A DNA stretch of 64,000 nucleotides from Physcomitrium patens (GCF_000002425.4 NC_037255.1:3954405-4018404), one strand, 5' to 3'. Counted from the first letter of the stretch, positions 44,909 to 58,190 are shown. Notes: a model not told the origin generated them from the letters alone. Numbers and translations are program-made.

Positions 44909-47273
44909 TTATTTCACCAAACTGAGATGGAGTTTTTGGGATTCATCGCGACTACGGAAGGATTGAAGATGGATCCAAAAAAGGTGGAAGCAATCATGTC
45001 TTGGGAAGTTCCGAAGACGGTAAGGGACGTACAATGTTTTCTTGGATTTGCTAACTACTATCGGATCTTCATCAAGAATTATTCTCAAGTTGCTGCCTCC
45101 CTCACTCGGTTAACGTGCAAGGACAAGCTCGAATGGGGACCTATCGCAGAAAAAGCATTCCAAGATTTGAAGATGGTATTAACTACAGCTCCAATCTTGG
45201 TACATCCGGACTTTACAAAGGCCTTTTATTTGGAGACAGATGCTTCGGATTTTGCTTTGGAAGCTGTACTTTCACAGATGGGCGTAGATGAGAAGCTCCA
45301 TCCAGTTGCATTCTATTCTTGAAAATTCTCTGCTGCTGAGATCAACTATGAGATCTACGATAAGGAACTCCTTGCTATAGTAGATTCTTTCCAAGAGTGG
45401 CACCACTTTCTCGAAGGAACTGCACATCCAGTGACCGTATATACGGATCACAAGAATTTGGAGTATTTTATGTCGGCTCGGGTTTTGAATCAGCATCAAG
45501 CTCGGTGGAGTATGTCGCTATCCAAGTTCGACTTTGTTATTACTTATCGGCCTGGGAAGCAACAAGGGTTGTCCGATGCATTATCAAGGAGATCATATCT
45601 CGCGCCAAAGGCTGGAGAAGCAGCATTTGATCAACAGTGCACGACATTGTTGAAGCCAGAGAAATTTCGGCTCAACGCAGCTATTGTATCAATTGATGCT
45701 GACTTCCTCGACCAGGTACAGGCCGCAACCATTGAAGATTCTCTAGCCTTTGATATCAAGCAACATGCTAGTGATGATAAATTTAAGATGGAAGGAGATC
45801 TAGTATATTTTGAAGAGCAGTTGTATATCCCAAAAGGGCGAACACGACTCCGAGTTCTTCAATCTCGTCATGACTTTCCAGCTGCGGGACATTTTGGATT
45901 CAATAAGACCTTGAAACTTATTTCCCGCGATTTCTGGTGGCCTCAAATGTGGAAGGATGTGAAAGATTTTGTTGTATCTTGTGACATTTGTTCAAGATCC
46001 AAAAACCCTCGACATCGGTCTTATGGACTTCTACAGCCATTGCCTATTCCGCGTCGACCATGGTCTTCGGTTTCCATGGACTTTATTACGGATCTACCAC
46101 CATCGAATTCATTTGACAACATTTTTGTTGTCGTAGATCGGCTTACAAAGATGGCACATTTTGTCCCTTGCAAGAAGACATCGTCAAGCGAAGACACAGC
46201 AAGACTCTTTCTTGATAATGTGTATCGATATCATGGTCTACCAGATGATATCGTATCGGATCGAGGAACCCAGTTTATGTCAAAGTTTTGGAAATCTCTT
46301 TTTGAGATATTGAAGGTGGATATCAAGCTTTCTTCAGCATTTCATCCTCAAACGGACGGCCAAACAGAACGAGTGAATCAAGTTTTAGAGCAATATTTAC
46401 GTTGCACCATCAACTATCAACAAGATGATTGGGCCGCATATCTATCGCTAGCCGAGTTCGCATATAACAACACCCTTCATGCGTCAACTCAACAAACGCC
46501 ATTCTTTTCCAATTATGGATACCATCCGAAGCTTGACTTATGGAGTTCGTCAACGATTAACAATCCGACAGCTGAAGGATTGGTGAAGGAGCTTTCGCAA
46601 CTTCAAACTATATTGAAGCTTCAATTGCAAACTGCCCAAGAATCTTACAAGGCGTCTGCGGATAAATTTCGGAATCAGGCACCTAAATTCACGATTGGAG
46701 ACAAAGTTTGGCTGCTTCGACGAAATATTAAGACCAAGCGGCCATGTGACAAATTGGACTATCGGAGATTGGAACCATTTGTTATCCAGAAGCAGATCAA
46801 TCCTGTAGCGTATCGTCTGGAGTTACCAGCTACTATGAAGGTACATCCTGTCTTTCATGTTTCTTTGTTGGAGCCTTATCGAGAATCGTCTTTTCCTGGA
46901 AGAGTACAATGTCCACCACCTAGCATAGAAATAGAGAACCACGAAGAATACGAGGTGGAAAAGGTCCTGGATTCACGGCAAAGACGGGATAAATTAAAAT
47001 ACTTTGTGCATTGGAGCGGTTACAATATTAATGAACGAACATGGGAGCCGGCCGAAAATCTCGCGAATGCGCCGCAAAAGGTACAGTAGTTTCATCGACG
47101 ATATCCTGAGAAATCCAAGCCGGTTCAACGATAGCTTCTTACTGAAGCTTGCTCATCCAGAAAACAGAAAAGAGGAGAGAGCACCACCAAAATCCATAGT
47201 TGATGTAGTCATTCTCTCCAAGATAGCGTAGAACTTTGTTAGTAGCCCAAGTTTGTTCTTATTGTTTTAGCCT

Positions 47274-47628
47274 TTGAATATGGATAGCCAAGATACTACA
47301 CTTATCATGTCATCTCAAGCAACTAGCTCACGAAGACGACCGCGAGATGAAGAACCGCCTGCACCGCGACGACGTCGAAGGATTCCGAGCAACAGATCGC
47401 TGGTGATTGTATTTGAGGTCGAGCCTGCCTACAATGGTCAGCCAGAAGGAGTGTTTGCAGGACAATTTCACAATGAAGACACGGAGGTTCATGCTTGATC
47501 AGAAGTTGAAGGCGTGGGCCACTACCATTGGCTTCAAGGACCATTGAATCACTTGCCTCGTGAACAACAATTGGAGTTCATAGCAGAGGTTATGCGACAG
47601 ATCTTCATTTTCTTGCGTTGGTATTGAC
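47274..47628 (+). pseudogene. ORF3 of B1
   Basis: Close to the B2 ORF3 (MNMDSQDTTLIMSSQATSSR and the same Arg-rich stretch) and positioned between the end of pol and the 3' LTR. Slightly broken. Confidence 0.75.
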
Positions 47629-47678
47629 TGACGATAACATTACTTCTCGGAGACCTCGAAGCTAAAGGAGGAGATGAT

Positions 47679-48160
47679 GTTAGGGACATAGTCCTTAGAC
47701 CTTTCTAGAGACAAGTTTCTAGAACCTTCTAGAAAGAAGTCTCTAGAAACTTCCAGAAGATTCCTTGAATATTCTCTTAGAATATTCTTTAAAGATTCCT
47801 TAAAGATTCTTTGAAGATTCTCTAAAGATTCCCTAAAGATTCCTTTAGAAGGCTCTAGAAGATTCTTAGAATATTCTAGTAGATTCTAGGAAGTTACTTG
47901 AGAAGCTTCCTAGCTTTTGGGTAGTTGCTCGAGAAGCTTCATAGTTCTTGGGAAGCTTCTTGATGCGCTTCCTTAGAACCATAGGCCAGTAGTATATATA
48001 GGAGTCGAGGCTGAAGAGTTCTTCAGTCTCGACAACACATCTCTTGGAGTTCTAGCTCACCTTTCTGGTGTTGTTCTTGTACTCATCTGTTTAATCTAGT
48101 TCTGCCACTTCTTCTTGAACTTCTTGTTAGATTTCAAGTCTGTATTTTGTGTCCGTGACA
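47679..48160 (+). repeat. 3' LTR of B1
   Basis: 482 bp, preceded by the purine tract AAAGGAGGAGATGA. Pairs with 35631-36123. Confidence 0.93.
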
Positions 48161-48692
48161 CATGTAGTTTTGACAAATAATTTGTCAAATCTTTTGCTGT
48201 AGGATTATTAACTTTTGAAAAGTCAAAAGTATCAAGTCATAGATAATAACCAAAATTGGCAAAGAAAGGTGTTTATTGAATACAAGAACGTACTAAATTA
48301 TTATATGTAAACTTTGTCAATGGCAAAAAAATTGTTTAATCATCTTAATGATAATTAATGATAGATCTCAAATATTACTCAAGAACTTGATTCATCAGTT
48401 CAATTTGTCCATCAATTTGAGGATGAAAAACCAAGGAGAGATTTATATCTACTTTTAATATCTTGAAAAGGATTTTCTAAAATCTTGATATAAATTAAGT
48501 CTTCTTATTTAATATAATGTCCTTAGATAATCCATAATAGAGATAACTATTGTCAAGAAAAAGCTTAGCTATTTCTTTATTTATAATAGATTTTATACAT
48601 AGTACAAAATGTACTATCTTGGTAAAATAATCTATTATCACAAACATAGAATCATATAAATCTCTCATTGGAAGATCCTTAATAAAATCCAT

Positions 48693-49716
48693 AGATTTGA
48701 CAAATCATTTGTTAAAGCTATATGCTACAATGAAGATGTAGTTAAAGGAAGCTTAAGAGTGATAAAGATCAATGTGGATGTCTATTGCAAGAAAAAAATA
48801 ACAATTCAATACAGATGTTAAGATATAGTTACTTTGTCATAATATTTAGACTACTCGTCTTTCTAACAAGTTGAACCATTATAGGCTTGAATCTTTTCAA
48901 ATTTGTAAATAAAAGAATCTTGTTTCTTATTGATTAAATCTACCAAAGTCTATGAAGATCCATCTTGTATTACATGTGTCTTTTTTTTAGCCATATAAGG
49001 TAGTAAATATCTCAAAAAAAAGATAAATGCTACTTTTTCTTATAGAAGTAGATAATAATTAAGAATTTGAGATGGAAGAAGTTATAGATTCAAGAGAACA
49101 TTGAAATAGATTGGAATATCTTATTCATTGGTATAGATATGCTATTAGTGAATGCACATAGAAACCAACAAAGAATCTTGCAAATACAACAAAAGAAGTT
49201 GAGATTTTTTATTGACAACATCAATCAAAATCAAGATAAAGAAAAGTTTGATCAATAAAAGATACTTATTGCTTTTCACATATATATGTCTTTATTCTAA
49301 TAATTACTTATATAATTAAATAAAAATAAGTAAAAATAGATTACTTTTATAATATCTTTTAGAAAATATTTTTAGAAGTTTTATAGATACGATTTTGGCT
49401 TTACACATATTATAGTTGATTGGTAGCTTAGAAACTTGATCAACAAACTAACCACATGTTACATATTATTGTATGACATGATTTTCTATTTGAAAATCTA
49501 TGAGGTATCAAATTGTAGAGAGTTTAGCTTTAATTTACTGAACAAATTTTAATAAGTAATATATTCTTATTATAGATGCCAAAGAAATATAATAGTATCA
49601 AAAGATATTTTATTGATAAAATATTTTTATATTTAAGAATTTTTTTACATAAGGCTTTCTAAAGCATTTGAAAATGCCGTAACCTCCTTTGTTATATCAA
49701 ATCATAACTAACTATT
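48693..49716 (+). mobile_element. Plus-strand Ty3 fragment with partial C-type LTR
   Basis: 48693-49250 aligns with the integrase C-terminal module and chromodomain. There is no ORF3 after it: sequence goes directly into an LTR start at about 49275 (TATGTCTTTATTCTAATAATT). The LTR resembles 49717-50235 to about 49470 and then fades into AT-rich sequence. It abuts minus-strand fragment R1 head to head at 48692/48693. Heavily decayed. Confidence 0.6.
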
Positions 49717-50235
49717 TGTCATGAACATATATATTTATCCCAATAATTACTTATATAATTAAGTAGAAGTAGGTAAGTATAGATTAATTTCATAAAGACC
49801 TCTAAGGAAGCTTTTAAGAAGCTTCGCAAATGTGGTTTTGTCTTTAGATGTGTTTGTAGGTTAGAAACTTAGCCAACAAGTTAACTCCGTGTAGTAGCTT
49901 ATGGAATAAGCTAACTATGTGGCGCATATAGAGATAACTTGTCTTGCAAGTTAAGGCATGTGGCTAGCAAAGTCAATATGTTTTGGAGGTTCTAAAAGAC
50001 ATTGCCACATAGCTCCTAGTTAAGAGTATATATAAAGGCAAGAGTGAAACCTTCTTCACTCTTGTCAACACCTTTTTAGTCCTTAGTCTTGTTTCAAGAC
50101 TTTCTAGGCTTTTTGTTTTTGGAAATAGTCATTCTAATTTAATATTATATGACCTTTTGAGTGACTTTCTAGTTCTTTTCAGTGATAGAAGAATATATTG
50201 AAGATTTTCTTTCTTCAAGATTCATATTCTTGATA
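49717..50235 (+). repeat. C-type LTR (5')
   Basis: Starts TGTCATGAACATATATATTT and ends near TTCTTGATAG, about 519 bp. It shares the TATATAAAGGCAAGAGTGAA and CTTCTTCACTCTTGTCAA boxes with A-type LTRs but is otherwise divergent. Confidence 0.8.
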
Positions 50236-53200
50236 GTTTGATAATAGTACTAATATACTATTACTGTCTTATTTTAAAAATGTGTGGATTACTCCACTTT
50301 TATTGTTGTATTTTGAAGGTTACAAATTATCTATTTTTAAATAAAAAATCTTATTTTTTAACAGTGTTCTTTTTTTTAAAGAGAGTAGATTATCCCTCTT
50401 TTTAGAAATTTTTATTAGAGGTTGTAGATTACCCTCCTCTAATTTAACTTTTTGGATTTATTTGAGTTTTTTTTAGAAGAAAAGATTATAGATGCTACTT
50501 CTAGTGGAAGTGAAAATAGATTTACAACCATTGCGGATTTTTTCAAGCTTGTTAATACTCTTAGAATAGAAATTTTATGTATCACCAACATCAATCATAA
50601 GAGTACTTCTATACTTATAGAAGAAGTCCAAAATCTACATCAAAAAGTTGTGCAATTGAGGAAAACAAGTTGATCAACTTCACAACCGAATTCAGGGGAT
50701 CTTGCTTCTACAAGCTTAAGAGAGGCAATAATTAGTATGCTCAAGAAGTTTGATGGAACAAGATAAAAATTTCAAGGATTTTTACAACAAGTTAAGCTCT
50801 ACTTAAGCTTAGACCCTTTCTAATAAACAGATGGATTTACTCAAGTTGACTTCAAATGTACATTTTTATTTGGAAGTGTTCTTTTTTGATTTTATAGAAT
50901 AGATATTAGTTCGTTTCTATAAGATATTGATAAAATAAACTAATAGTCTATAGAATAGTCAGTTCAAGAGGACGAATGATTGATTTAGTTATTAAAATCT
51001 CCAACAGGAGTTCCAATTTTATTTGTGAAGAAAAAAGATGGATCATTGCGGATGTGTGTTGATTATCGAGGACTCAAAAAAATCACTATAAAAAATAGGT
51101 ACCCGCTACTTTTGATATCTGGACTTCTTGTTCAATTGAATCAAGCTAAGATCTATACAAAAATAGATCTATAGGGAGCATACAATTTGGTATGCATCAA
51201 AGAAAGAGATGAATGGAAGATTGTATTTCGAATAAGGTAGGGACATTTTGAATACAACGTCATGCCTTCGGACTTACAAATACACCAGTAGCATTCCAAC
51301 ATGTAATGAATGATGTCTTTCATGAGTTTTTAGATGATTTTGTTGTTTGTTACCTAGACGACATCTTAATCTATTCTAAGAATCCAAAAGAACATGAACT
51401 TCATGTTCGCTAAGTATTAAAAAAACTAAGAGATGCAGGACTCTATGCCAAGATAGAAAAGTGTATATTTCATACTACTCAAGTCGACTTCTTAGGATAC
51501 ATTATTTCAAAAGATGGACTTATGATAGATCCTAAGAAAGTTCAAACTATTATGTATTGGAAGATCCCAAAAATAATAAGAGATGTCCAATGCTTTTTGG
51601 GACTTGCCAATTACTATCGGATCTTCATCAAAGACTTCTCTCAAGTTGCAGCTCCACTTACACGTTTGACTTGCAAAGATTAACTTCAATGGAATCAAGA
51701 AGCAAAAGTAGCATTTGAAGCTTTGAAGACAGCCTTTGTTTCTGCACCAATCTTATATCGCATTGATTTTTCTAAGCCATTTTTTATGGAAATAGATGCA
51801 TGAGACTTTGCTTTGGGTGCTGTATTGTCACATATGGGAACAGATGATAAACTTCATCCAATAGCTTTTCATTCCAAAAAATTTTTAGCAACCGAGATCA
51901 ACTACGAGATCCATGATAAAGAACTTCTTGCAATCGTGGATTCATTTCAAGAATGGCGCCATTATCTAGAAGGTGCTTCTAGCCCAGTCACAGTATATAC
52001 GGATCACAAGAACCTTAAATATTTTATATCAGTACGTATTTTGAATCGTCGCCAAGCCCGTTGAAATATGTCTTTATCAAGATTCGAATTTAAGATCACT
52101 TATCAAACAGGAAAACAATAAGGTTTGTCAGATGCACTCTCTAGACGATCTTATCTTGCACCAAAGGAAGGAGATGCTGCATTTGGTCAACAATGGACAA
52201 ATTTCTTAAAGCCAGAGCATTTTTATCTTCGAGTAATGAAATCAACACTAATTGTTGATTCAACTTTCATTAAGCAAGTCCAGCTAAGTATGTCTTCAGA
52301 CCCTCTTATTCGTGATATTAAGAAAAATCCTTCAAAGTCTCATGATACTTCCAAGTTTGAATTCAAAAATAATCTATTATATTTTGAAGGATGCCTATAT
52401 GTTCTAGAAGGTGAAGCTCGATTACATGTTCTTCAAGCTCGTCATGACTTTCCAATAGCAGGACATTTTGGATACAATAAAACTTTGGAACTAATATCTA
52501 GGGACTTTTGGTGGCCTCAAATGTGAAAAGCAATCAAAGATTTTGTACAATCTTGTGATTTTTGTTCAAGATGAAAAACTCCTTGTCATCGACCTTATGG
52601 ACTTCTTCAGCCATTACCTATTTTTGAACAACCATGGTCTTCTATTTCTATGGATTTCATTATGGATCTTCTAATCTCAAGTTCTTATGACTTTATATTC
52701 ATGATAGTAGATCGTTTTACGAAGATGGCACATTTTATACCATATACAAAATCTATCACAGGTGAAGAAATAGCTAAGCTCTTTCTTGACAATATCTATC
52801 GCTATCATGGATTATCCAACGATATTATATCAGATAGGAGAACTCAATTGTATCAAGATTTTAGTGGACTCTTTTCAAGATTCTAAAAGTGGATATAAAA
52901 CTATCTTCGGCATTCCATCCTCAAACTAATGGACAAACGAAGCGTGTTAATCAAGTTTTGGAGTAATATTTAAGATGTACCATCAACTACCAACAAGATG
53001 ATTGGACAACTCTTTTGCCATTGGCAGAGTTTGCTTACAATAACACAGTACATTCTTCTACAAAACAAACACCTTTCTTTGTTAATTATGGTTATCATCC
53101 ACGACTTGATACTTTTGACTTTTCAAAAGTTGATAATCTTACTGTGAAAGATTTGGCAATTCATTTGTCAGAGCTACATGCAACGATGAAGGCGCACTTA

Positions 53201-53789
53201 AAAGAAGCTCAAGAACAACAAAAGGTCAATGCGGATGTCTATCGAAAGGAACAACCACCATTCTACATGGGCAATAAGGTATGGTTACTTCATCACAATA
53301 TCAAGTCCACTCGTCCTTGTGACAAGTTGGACTATCAAAGGCTTGGACTATTTTCTATTTTTGCTCAAATCAATCCTGTTGTATATTGTTTACTTTTACT
53401 AGAGTCAATAAAAATCCATCCAGTATTCCACGTATCTCTTCTTGAACCATACAAGACAGTGAACATACAAAGAAGAAGACAAGCTCGACCTCGTCCTATA
53501 GAAGTGGACAATAATGAAGAATTCGAAGTGGAAGAAGTCTTAGATTCAAGACGGTGCCGAAATAAATTGAAATATCTTGTCCATTAGCGCGGATATGATA
53601 TTAATGAACGTACATAGGAGCGAGTAAAAAATCTTACAAATGCAACAAAGGCAGTGGTGGCTTTTCATCGACAACATCCATCAAAATCAAGATGAAAACC
53701 TTCTTTATAAAAGAAACAAGATCTAGGCAAGATATCATTCTACTTTCAATCCTTGTTTGTAGCTTCTTTGTAGTTGTGACACTCAGGAG

Positions 53790-54212
53790 ATGGAAAATCA
53801 ACAACCAGCTGATTCGACTGAAGAACCTTTATTTGCTAACTTGTCAGACGAGACATTACGATTGTCACAACCTTCAAGACGATGCAATCAAGATGAAGAT
53901 CTTAAAGAACAACAGGTTTTTTTTCGAATAGATGGCGAGATATAACGCGTTTGATATCACGATCTTAGAAGGGACTCTCAATGTTTGGTGATTTTATTAG
54001 AAGTAGGAACAACTCCTAATGGTGTTCTAAATTTTTTATTCGAAGGAATTTATGAAGGCCTCAACAATGATCAAATAATTGGGTGGTCTTCCCATCCTAG
54101 TATGGAACGCTACCGATGGTTGAAAGGCCCTATCAATCATCTTCGAAGAGAACAAAGATCAGAGTATGTGGTGAATACAATTCGTCGCATCATAGATTTC
54201 CTCAATATATGA
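53790..54212 (+). pseudogene. ORF3 of the mosaic element
   Basis: Same position and sequence family as the A2 ORF3; the core reads RYRWLKGPINHLRREQRSEY. Broken. Confidence 0.7.
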
Positions 54213-54253
54213 TTACCACTTCTCATAGAATTCGTCCCTAGAAGAAGAGTTAA

Positions 54254-54813
54254 TGTCACGGACATACACATGTAAGCCAATAATTACATTTATAAATATA
54301 TAGAAATAAGTAAAAGTAGGTAAAAATAAATTAATTCTATAATATTTGCTATAGAAGCTTTTTAGAAGCTTTATAGACACTACTTTGACTTTATAGGTGT
54401 CTTCAATTGACTTTTTGGATTAGAAAACGTCGTCAACAAGTTGGCCATGTGCCACACATGTTGTTAGCTTGAAGACCAAACTAACTATGTGGCCCACACA
54501 TAGAAAAACTTATCTTGTAAGTCAAGGCATATGTCCTACAAAGTCAATACATATTAGAGGTCCTATAGAATGTCGCCACGTAACCCCTAATTAGATAGTA
54601 TATATAGAGACAAGAGTGAAGCCTTCTTCACTCTTTTCAACTCCTTTCTTGCTTCCAGTATAGTTTCAAGGGTCTCTAGTTTTCTTGGCTTTTTGGCAAT
54701 AGCCATTCCTGTTTCTTTCTTAATATATATATCAAGTTATTTTTATTTTGTCATCTTTCTTTGAGAGAAATCTCACTCGTTTATTTGTCTTTATTATGTT
54801 CTTGTCCTTGATA
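54254..54813 (+). repeat. A-type LTR of the mosaic element
   Basis: About 560 bp beginning TGTCACGGACATACACATGT; nearest to the R0 LTR. Confidence 0.85.
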
Positions 54814-57576
54814 CCATTGCATGTGACAATCGATTATTTGAAAGGAATTAAGAACAAAGACTTGGTCGGAGAGGAACAAGTCAAGTAATGGTGGTAGCTA
54901 CCAAGTTTATTGAAATATATTCATTGAGATCAGAATCAATGCAAATTAATATAATACATTTTAAACCTCTCATGAAGCAGAAAAAAACTTGACATCGCTA
55001 AAAAAGTTGATATTCATATTGTAGAAAAGCTAAGCATACTGCTCAACATTGTCCAAAGAAGCAACGCAATTGCAAAATGAATAGCACAATTATCAGAGAA
55101 GTTTATGTATCGAAAAATAAGTTTATCTAAACAATAAGAACTGTGTGGGTGGAATCATGTGCAATACCTAGTAAAGATCATATTCTCTCCTTAGACCTTT
55201 CACCTTATTTTAGAATAGATATGTGCTTAGGATCTAAAAATCACAAAGTCTTTACTTTATTAGATTCAAGAGTCTTGGCCTATTTTATAGACAAAGATTT
55301 TGTCAAAAATCAAAAAATAGCTTTAGTCAAGAAAATTAAATCCATATATGTAGAAGTCATAGATGGTCATTCATTGTCTTCTAGAAATGCTATCCATGAA
55401 ACTATTCCTTTAGATGTATTAATGAAAGATCATAATAGTATAGTAGTATTTAATATAATAAGATCTTCTTCTAATTTGATTATTTTAGGATTATCATGGT
55501 TAGAAAAATATAACCTTCAAATAGATTGGATTTCTTGTAATCTTAATTTTTCTAATAATATAATCTAAGATCAAGTTAGTGAATTAAAAATACATAAGTC
55601 TAGTACATCCAAACCTTTATTAGTAGGTACAAGAGCTTTTATGCATGCTGCATAAAAAAGATCATCTTTTGTTATATATGCTATACCCATTTCTAATAGT
55701 GGAAAAATATCAAGTAATATTCCTAGTCAATATCAAGAATTCTTAGACGTTTTTGAAAAAAAAAAAATGCACATATTCTTCGAGAGCATCAACCTTGTAA
55801 TTGTTCAATTGATCTGCAAGAAAGAACTCAACCACCATTTAGACCAATTATAACTTATTACAGAATGAGTTGATTACATTAAATAAATATATTAATAAGA
55901 ACTTGGCAAAAAACTTCATATGCCATTCTAAATCCCCAATTGAGACTTCTATCTTATTTGTAAAGAAGAAAGATAAATCTTTGCGGATGTATATGGATTG
56001 TCGAGGACTCAATAAGATCACCTTTAAAAATAGGTATCTTTTACCTTTGATTTTAGGAATTCTTGATCAACTCAATCAAGAAAAGATCTATACCAAAATA
56101 GATCTATGAGGAGCATACAATTTAGTTCGTATCAAAGAAGGAGATAAATAGAAGATTACTTTTTGAACTAGATATAGATATTTTGAATATAATGTCATGC
56201 TTTTGGACTCACGAATGCATTGGCCACTTTTCAATATCTTATGAATCATACTTTTTATGAATTTTTGGATGATTTTATCATTTGTTATTTAGATGACATT
56301 CTAATCTACCCTAAGAATATAAAAGAATATAAACTTCATGTTCGTCACATGTTACAGAAACTTAGAATTACAAGATTATATACCAAGATAGAAAAGTGTC
56401 TATTTCACACTATTCAAGTTGACTTTTTAAGATACATCATTTTGAATGAAAGCCTTATGATGGATCCCAAAAAGGTCCAAACTATCATATATTAGAAGAT
56501 TCGAAGAACAATATAAGATGTACAATATTTTTTGGACTTTGCTAATTACTATCAAATCTTCATCAAGAACTTTTTTTCAAGTTGTAGCTCCACTTACACA
56601 TTTGACTGATAAAGTCAAATTTGAATAGAAATAAGAAGCAAAAGCATTATTTAATGCTTTAAAGAAGGAGTTTACTTCTGCATCAATTTTGTATCGTGTA
56701 GACTTTTCTAAAGCATTTTTTATGGAAATAGATGTATCAAACATTGCCTTAGGTATAGTATTGTCACAAATGGAAACAGATGACAAATTCCATCTAATAG
56801 CTTTTTATTCAAGAAAATTTTCAATAATCAAAATTAATTATGTTATCTATGACAAAGAATTTTTATAATTGTGGATTCATTTTAAGAATGGCATCATTAT
56901 CTAGAAGGCGCTTCAAGTCCAGTCACAGTATATATAGATCACAAGAACTTTAAATATTTCATGTCGGCATGTATTTTGAAGCATCGCTAAGTCCATTTAA
57001 GCATGTCATTATCAAGATTTGATTTCAAGATCACATATTGACCTTGAAAACAACAAGGTTTATGACATGCTCTTTTTAAACACTCTTATCTTGGACCAAA
57101 AGAAGGAGACGTATCTTTTGATCAACAAAGTATAATCTTCTTGAAGCTAGAATATTTTCATCTTTTTTTATTTGTAAATAAATCAATCTTGTTGCTTATT
57201 GATTACATCTATTGGAATCTATGAAGATCTACCTTATATTTTATATGACCTTTCTTGAGCTGTATAAGATAGTGAATATCTCAAAAAAAAGACAAATGCC
57301 ACTTCCTCCTATAGAAGTAGAAATAATCAAGAATTCAAGGTGGAAAAGATATTAGACTCGAGGCAGTGCCAAAATAGGTTAAAATATCTTATTCATTGAT
57401 GCAGATATAATATTAGTGAACGTACATAAAAGCCATCAAATAATCTTGCAAATGTACTAAAGAAAGTTGAAGCCTTTTATGGATGATATTCATCAAAATC
57501 AAGATAAAGAATTAGAAAGATCCATAAAAGATAATAATTGCTCCTCATAGAACTTGTCCCTTGAAGAGGGAGGTAA

Positions 57577-58190
57577 TGTCACTGACATATATATTTATCC
57601 CAATAATTACTTATATGATTAGGTAAAAGTAGGTAAATATAGATTAATTTCATAAAGACTTCTAGAGTAGCTCTTAGAAGCTTCGTAGATGCGGTTTTGA
57701 CTTTAGATGTGTTTATAGGTTAGAAACTTGGCCAATAAATTAACTACATATTGGTAGCTTATAAAACAAGTTAATTCCATATATTAGCTTGTAGAATAAG
57801 TTAACTCCATATAGTAGCTTGTAGAATAAATTAATTCTATGTAGTAGCTTGTCGAAGAAGTTAACTATGTGGCGCATACATAGATAACATGCTTTGCAAA
57901 TTAAGGCATGTGGTTAGTAAAGTCAAGACATTTTGGAGGTCCTATAAGGCATCACCACATAGCTCCTAGTTAAGAGTATATATAGAGGCAAGAGTGAAGC
58001 CTTCTTCACTCTTGTCAATGCCTTTCTAATCCTTAGTCTTCTTTCAAGACTTTCTAATTTTCTTGTTTTTGGCAATAGGTATTCTAATTTAATGTTAAAT
58101 TACCTTTTGAGTGACTTTCTAGTTCTCTTCAAAGATACAAGAAAGTATTTAGGATTTTCTATCTTCAAGGTTCATATCCTTGAGACTATT
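57577..58190 (+). repeat. C-type 3' LTR with internal 30-bp repeats
   Basis: Starts TGTCACTGACATATATATTT. Longer than its partner at 49717-50235 because a unit of about 30 bp (TTAACTCCATATAGTAGCTT...) is repeated four times at 57740-57860. Confidence 0.8.
57740..57860 (+). repeat. 30-bp tandem repeat, four copies, within LTR
   Basis: Units start at about 57740, 57771, 57801 and 57831, each like TTAATTCCATATATTAGCTT. The C-type LTR at 49717 has a single unit. Confidence 0.85.

Larger units (their letters stand above)
35631..48160 (+). mobile_element. Ty3/gypsy chromovirus B1, split by B2
   Basis: LTRs 35631-36123 and 47679-48160 start TGTTAGG.ACATAGTCC and end TTTTGTGTC.GTGACA. They differ at few positions apart from short indels in TTC/GAA-rich repeats. 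The target duplication CATGT is at 35626-35630 and 48161-48165. Order: LTR, leader with three hairpin units, gag, protease, reverse transcriptase up to 38757, B2, then RNase H, integrase, chromodomain (to about 47130), ORF3, purine tract, LTR. Young, with few breaks besides the nested insertion. Confidence 0.95.
35245..48692 (-). mobile_element. Ty3/gypsy fragment R1, minus strand, split by B1
   Basis: 35245-35630 reads, on the minus strand, as the integrase C-terminal module into the start of the chromodomain. 48161-48692 continues upstream into the integrase core (MDFIKDLP at 48692). The two parts meet across the B1 target duplication CATGT, so B1 inserted into R1. R1 stops abruptly at 48692, where a plus-strand fragment begins. 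Decayed. Confidence 0.75.
50236..54813 (+). mobile_element. Mosaic Ty3 fossil: B-like gag, A-like pol, ORF3, A-type LTR
   Basis: After the C-type LTR come degenerate leader units (GATTACCC boxes near 50390 and 50425) and a gag start (50452-50673) resembling B1 gag. From about 50985 an A-like pol runs through reverse transcriptase, RNase H, integrase and chromodomain to about 53694, then ORF3 (about 53790-54212) and an A-type LTR (54254-54813). The change of affinity near 50900-50985 marks either recombination or an A-type fragment inserted into a C element. Many breaks. Confidence 0.65.
54814..58190 (+). mobile_element. Ty3 fossil with C-type 3' LTR, lacking ORF3
   Basis: Starts within gag (GCATGTGACAATCGATTATT, the CDNRLFE segment), then the zinc knuckle (YCRKAKHTAQHCPKKQ), protease (about 55143-55568), reverse transcriptase and RNase H to about 57130, a jump to the integrase C-terminal module, and chromodomain to about 57500. 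No ORF3 lies between chromodomain and the LTR at 57577. It may be the second half of the element whose 5' LTR is at 49717. Many breaks. Confidence 0.7.
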
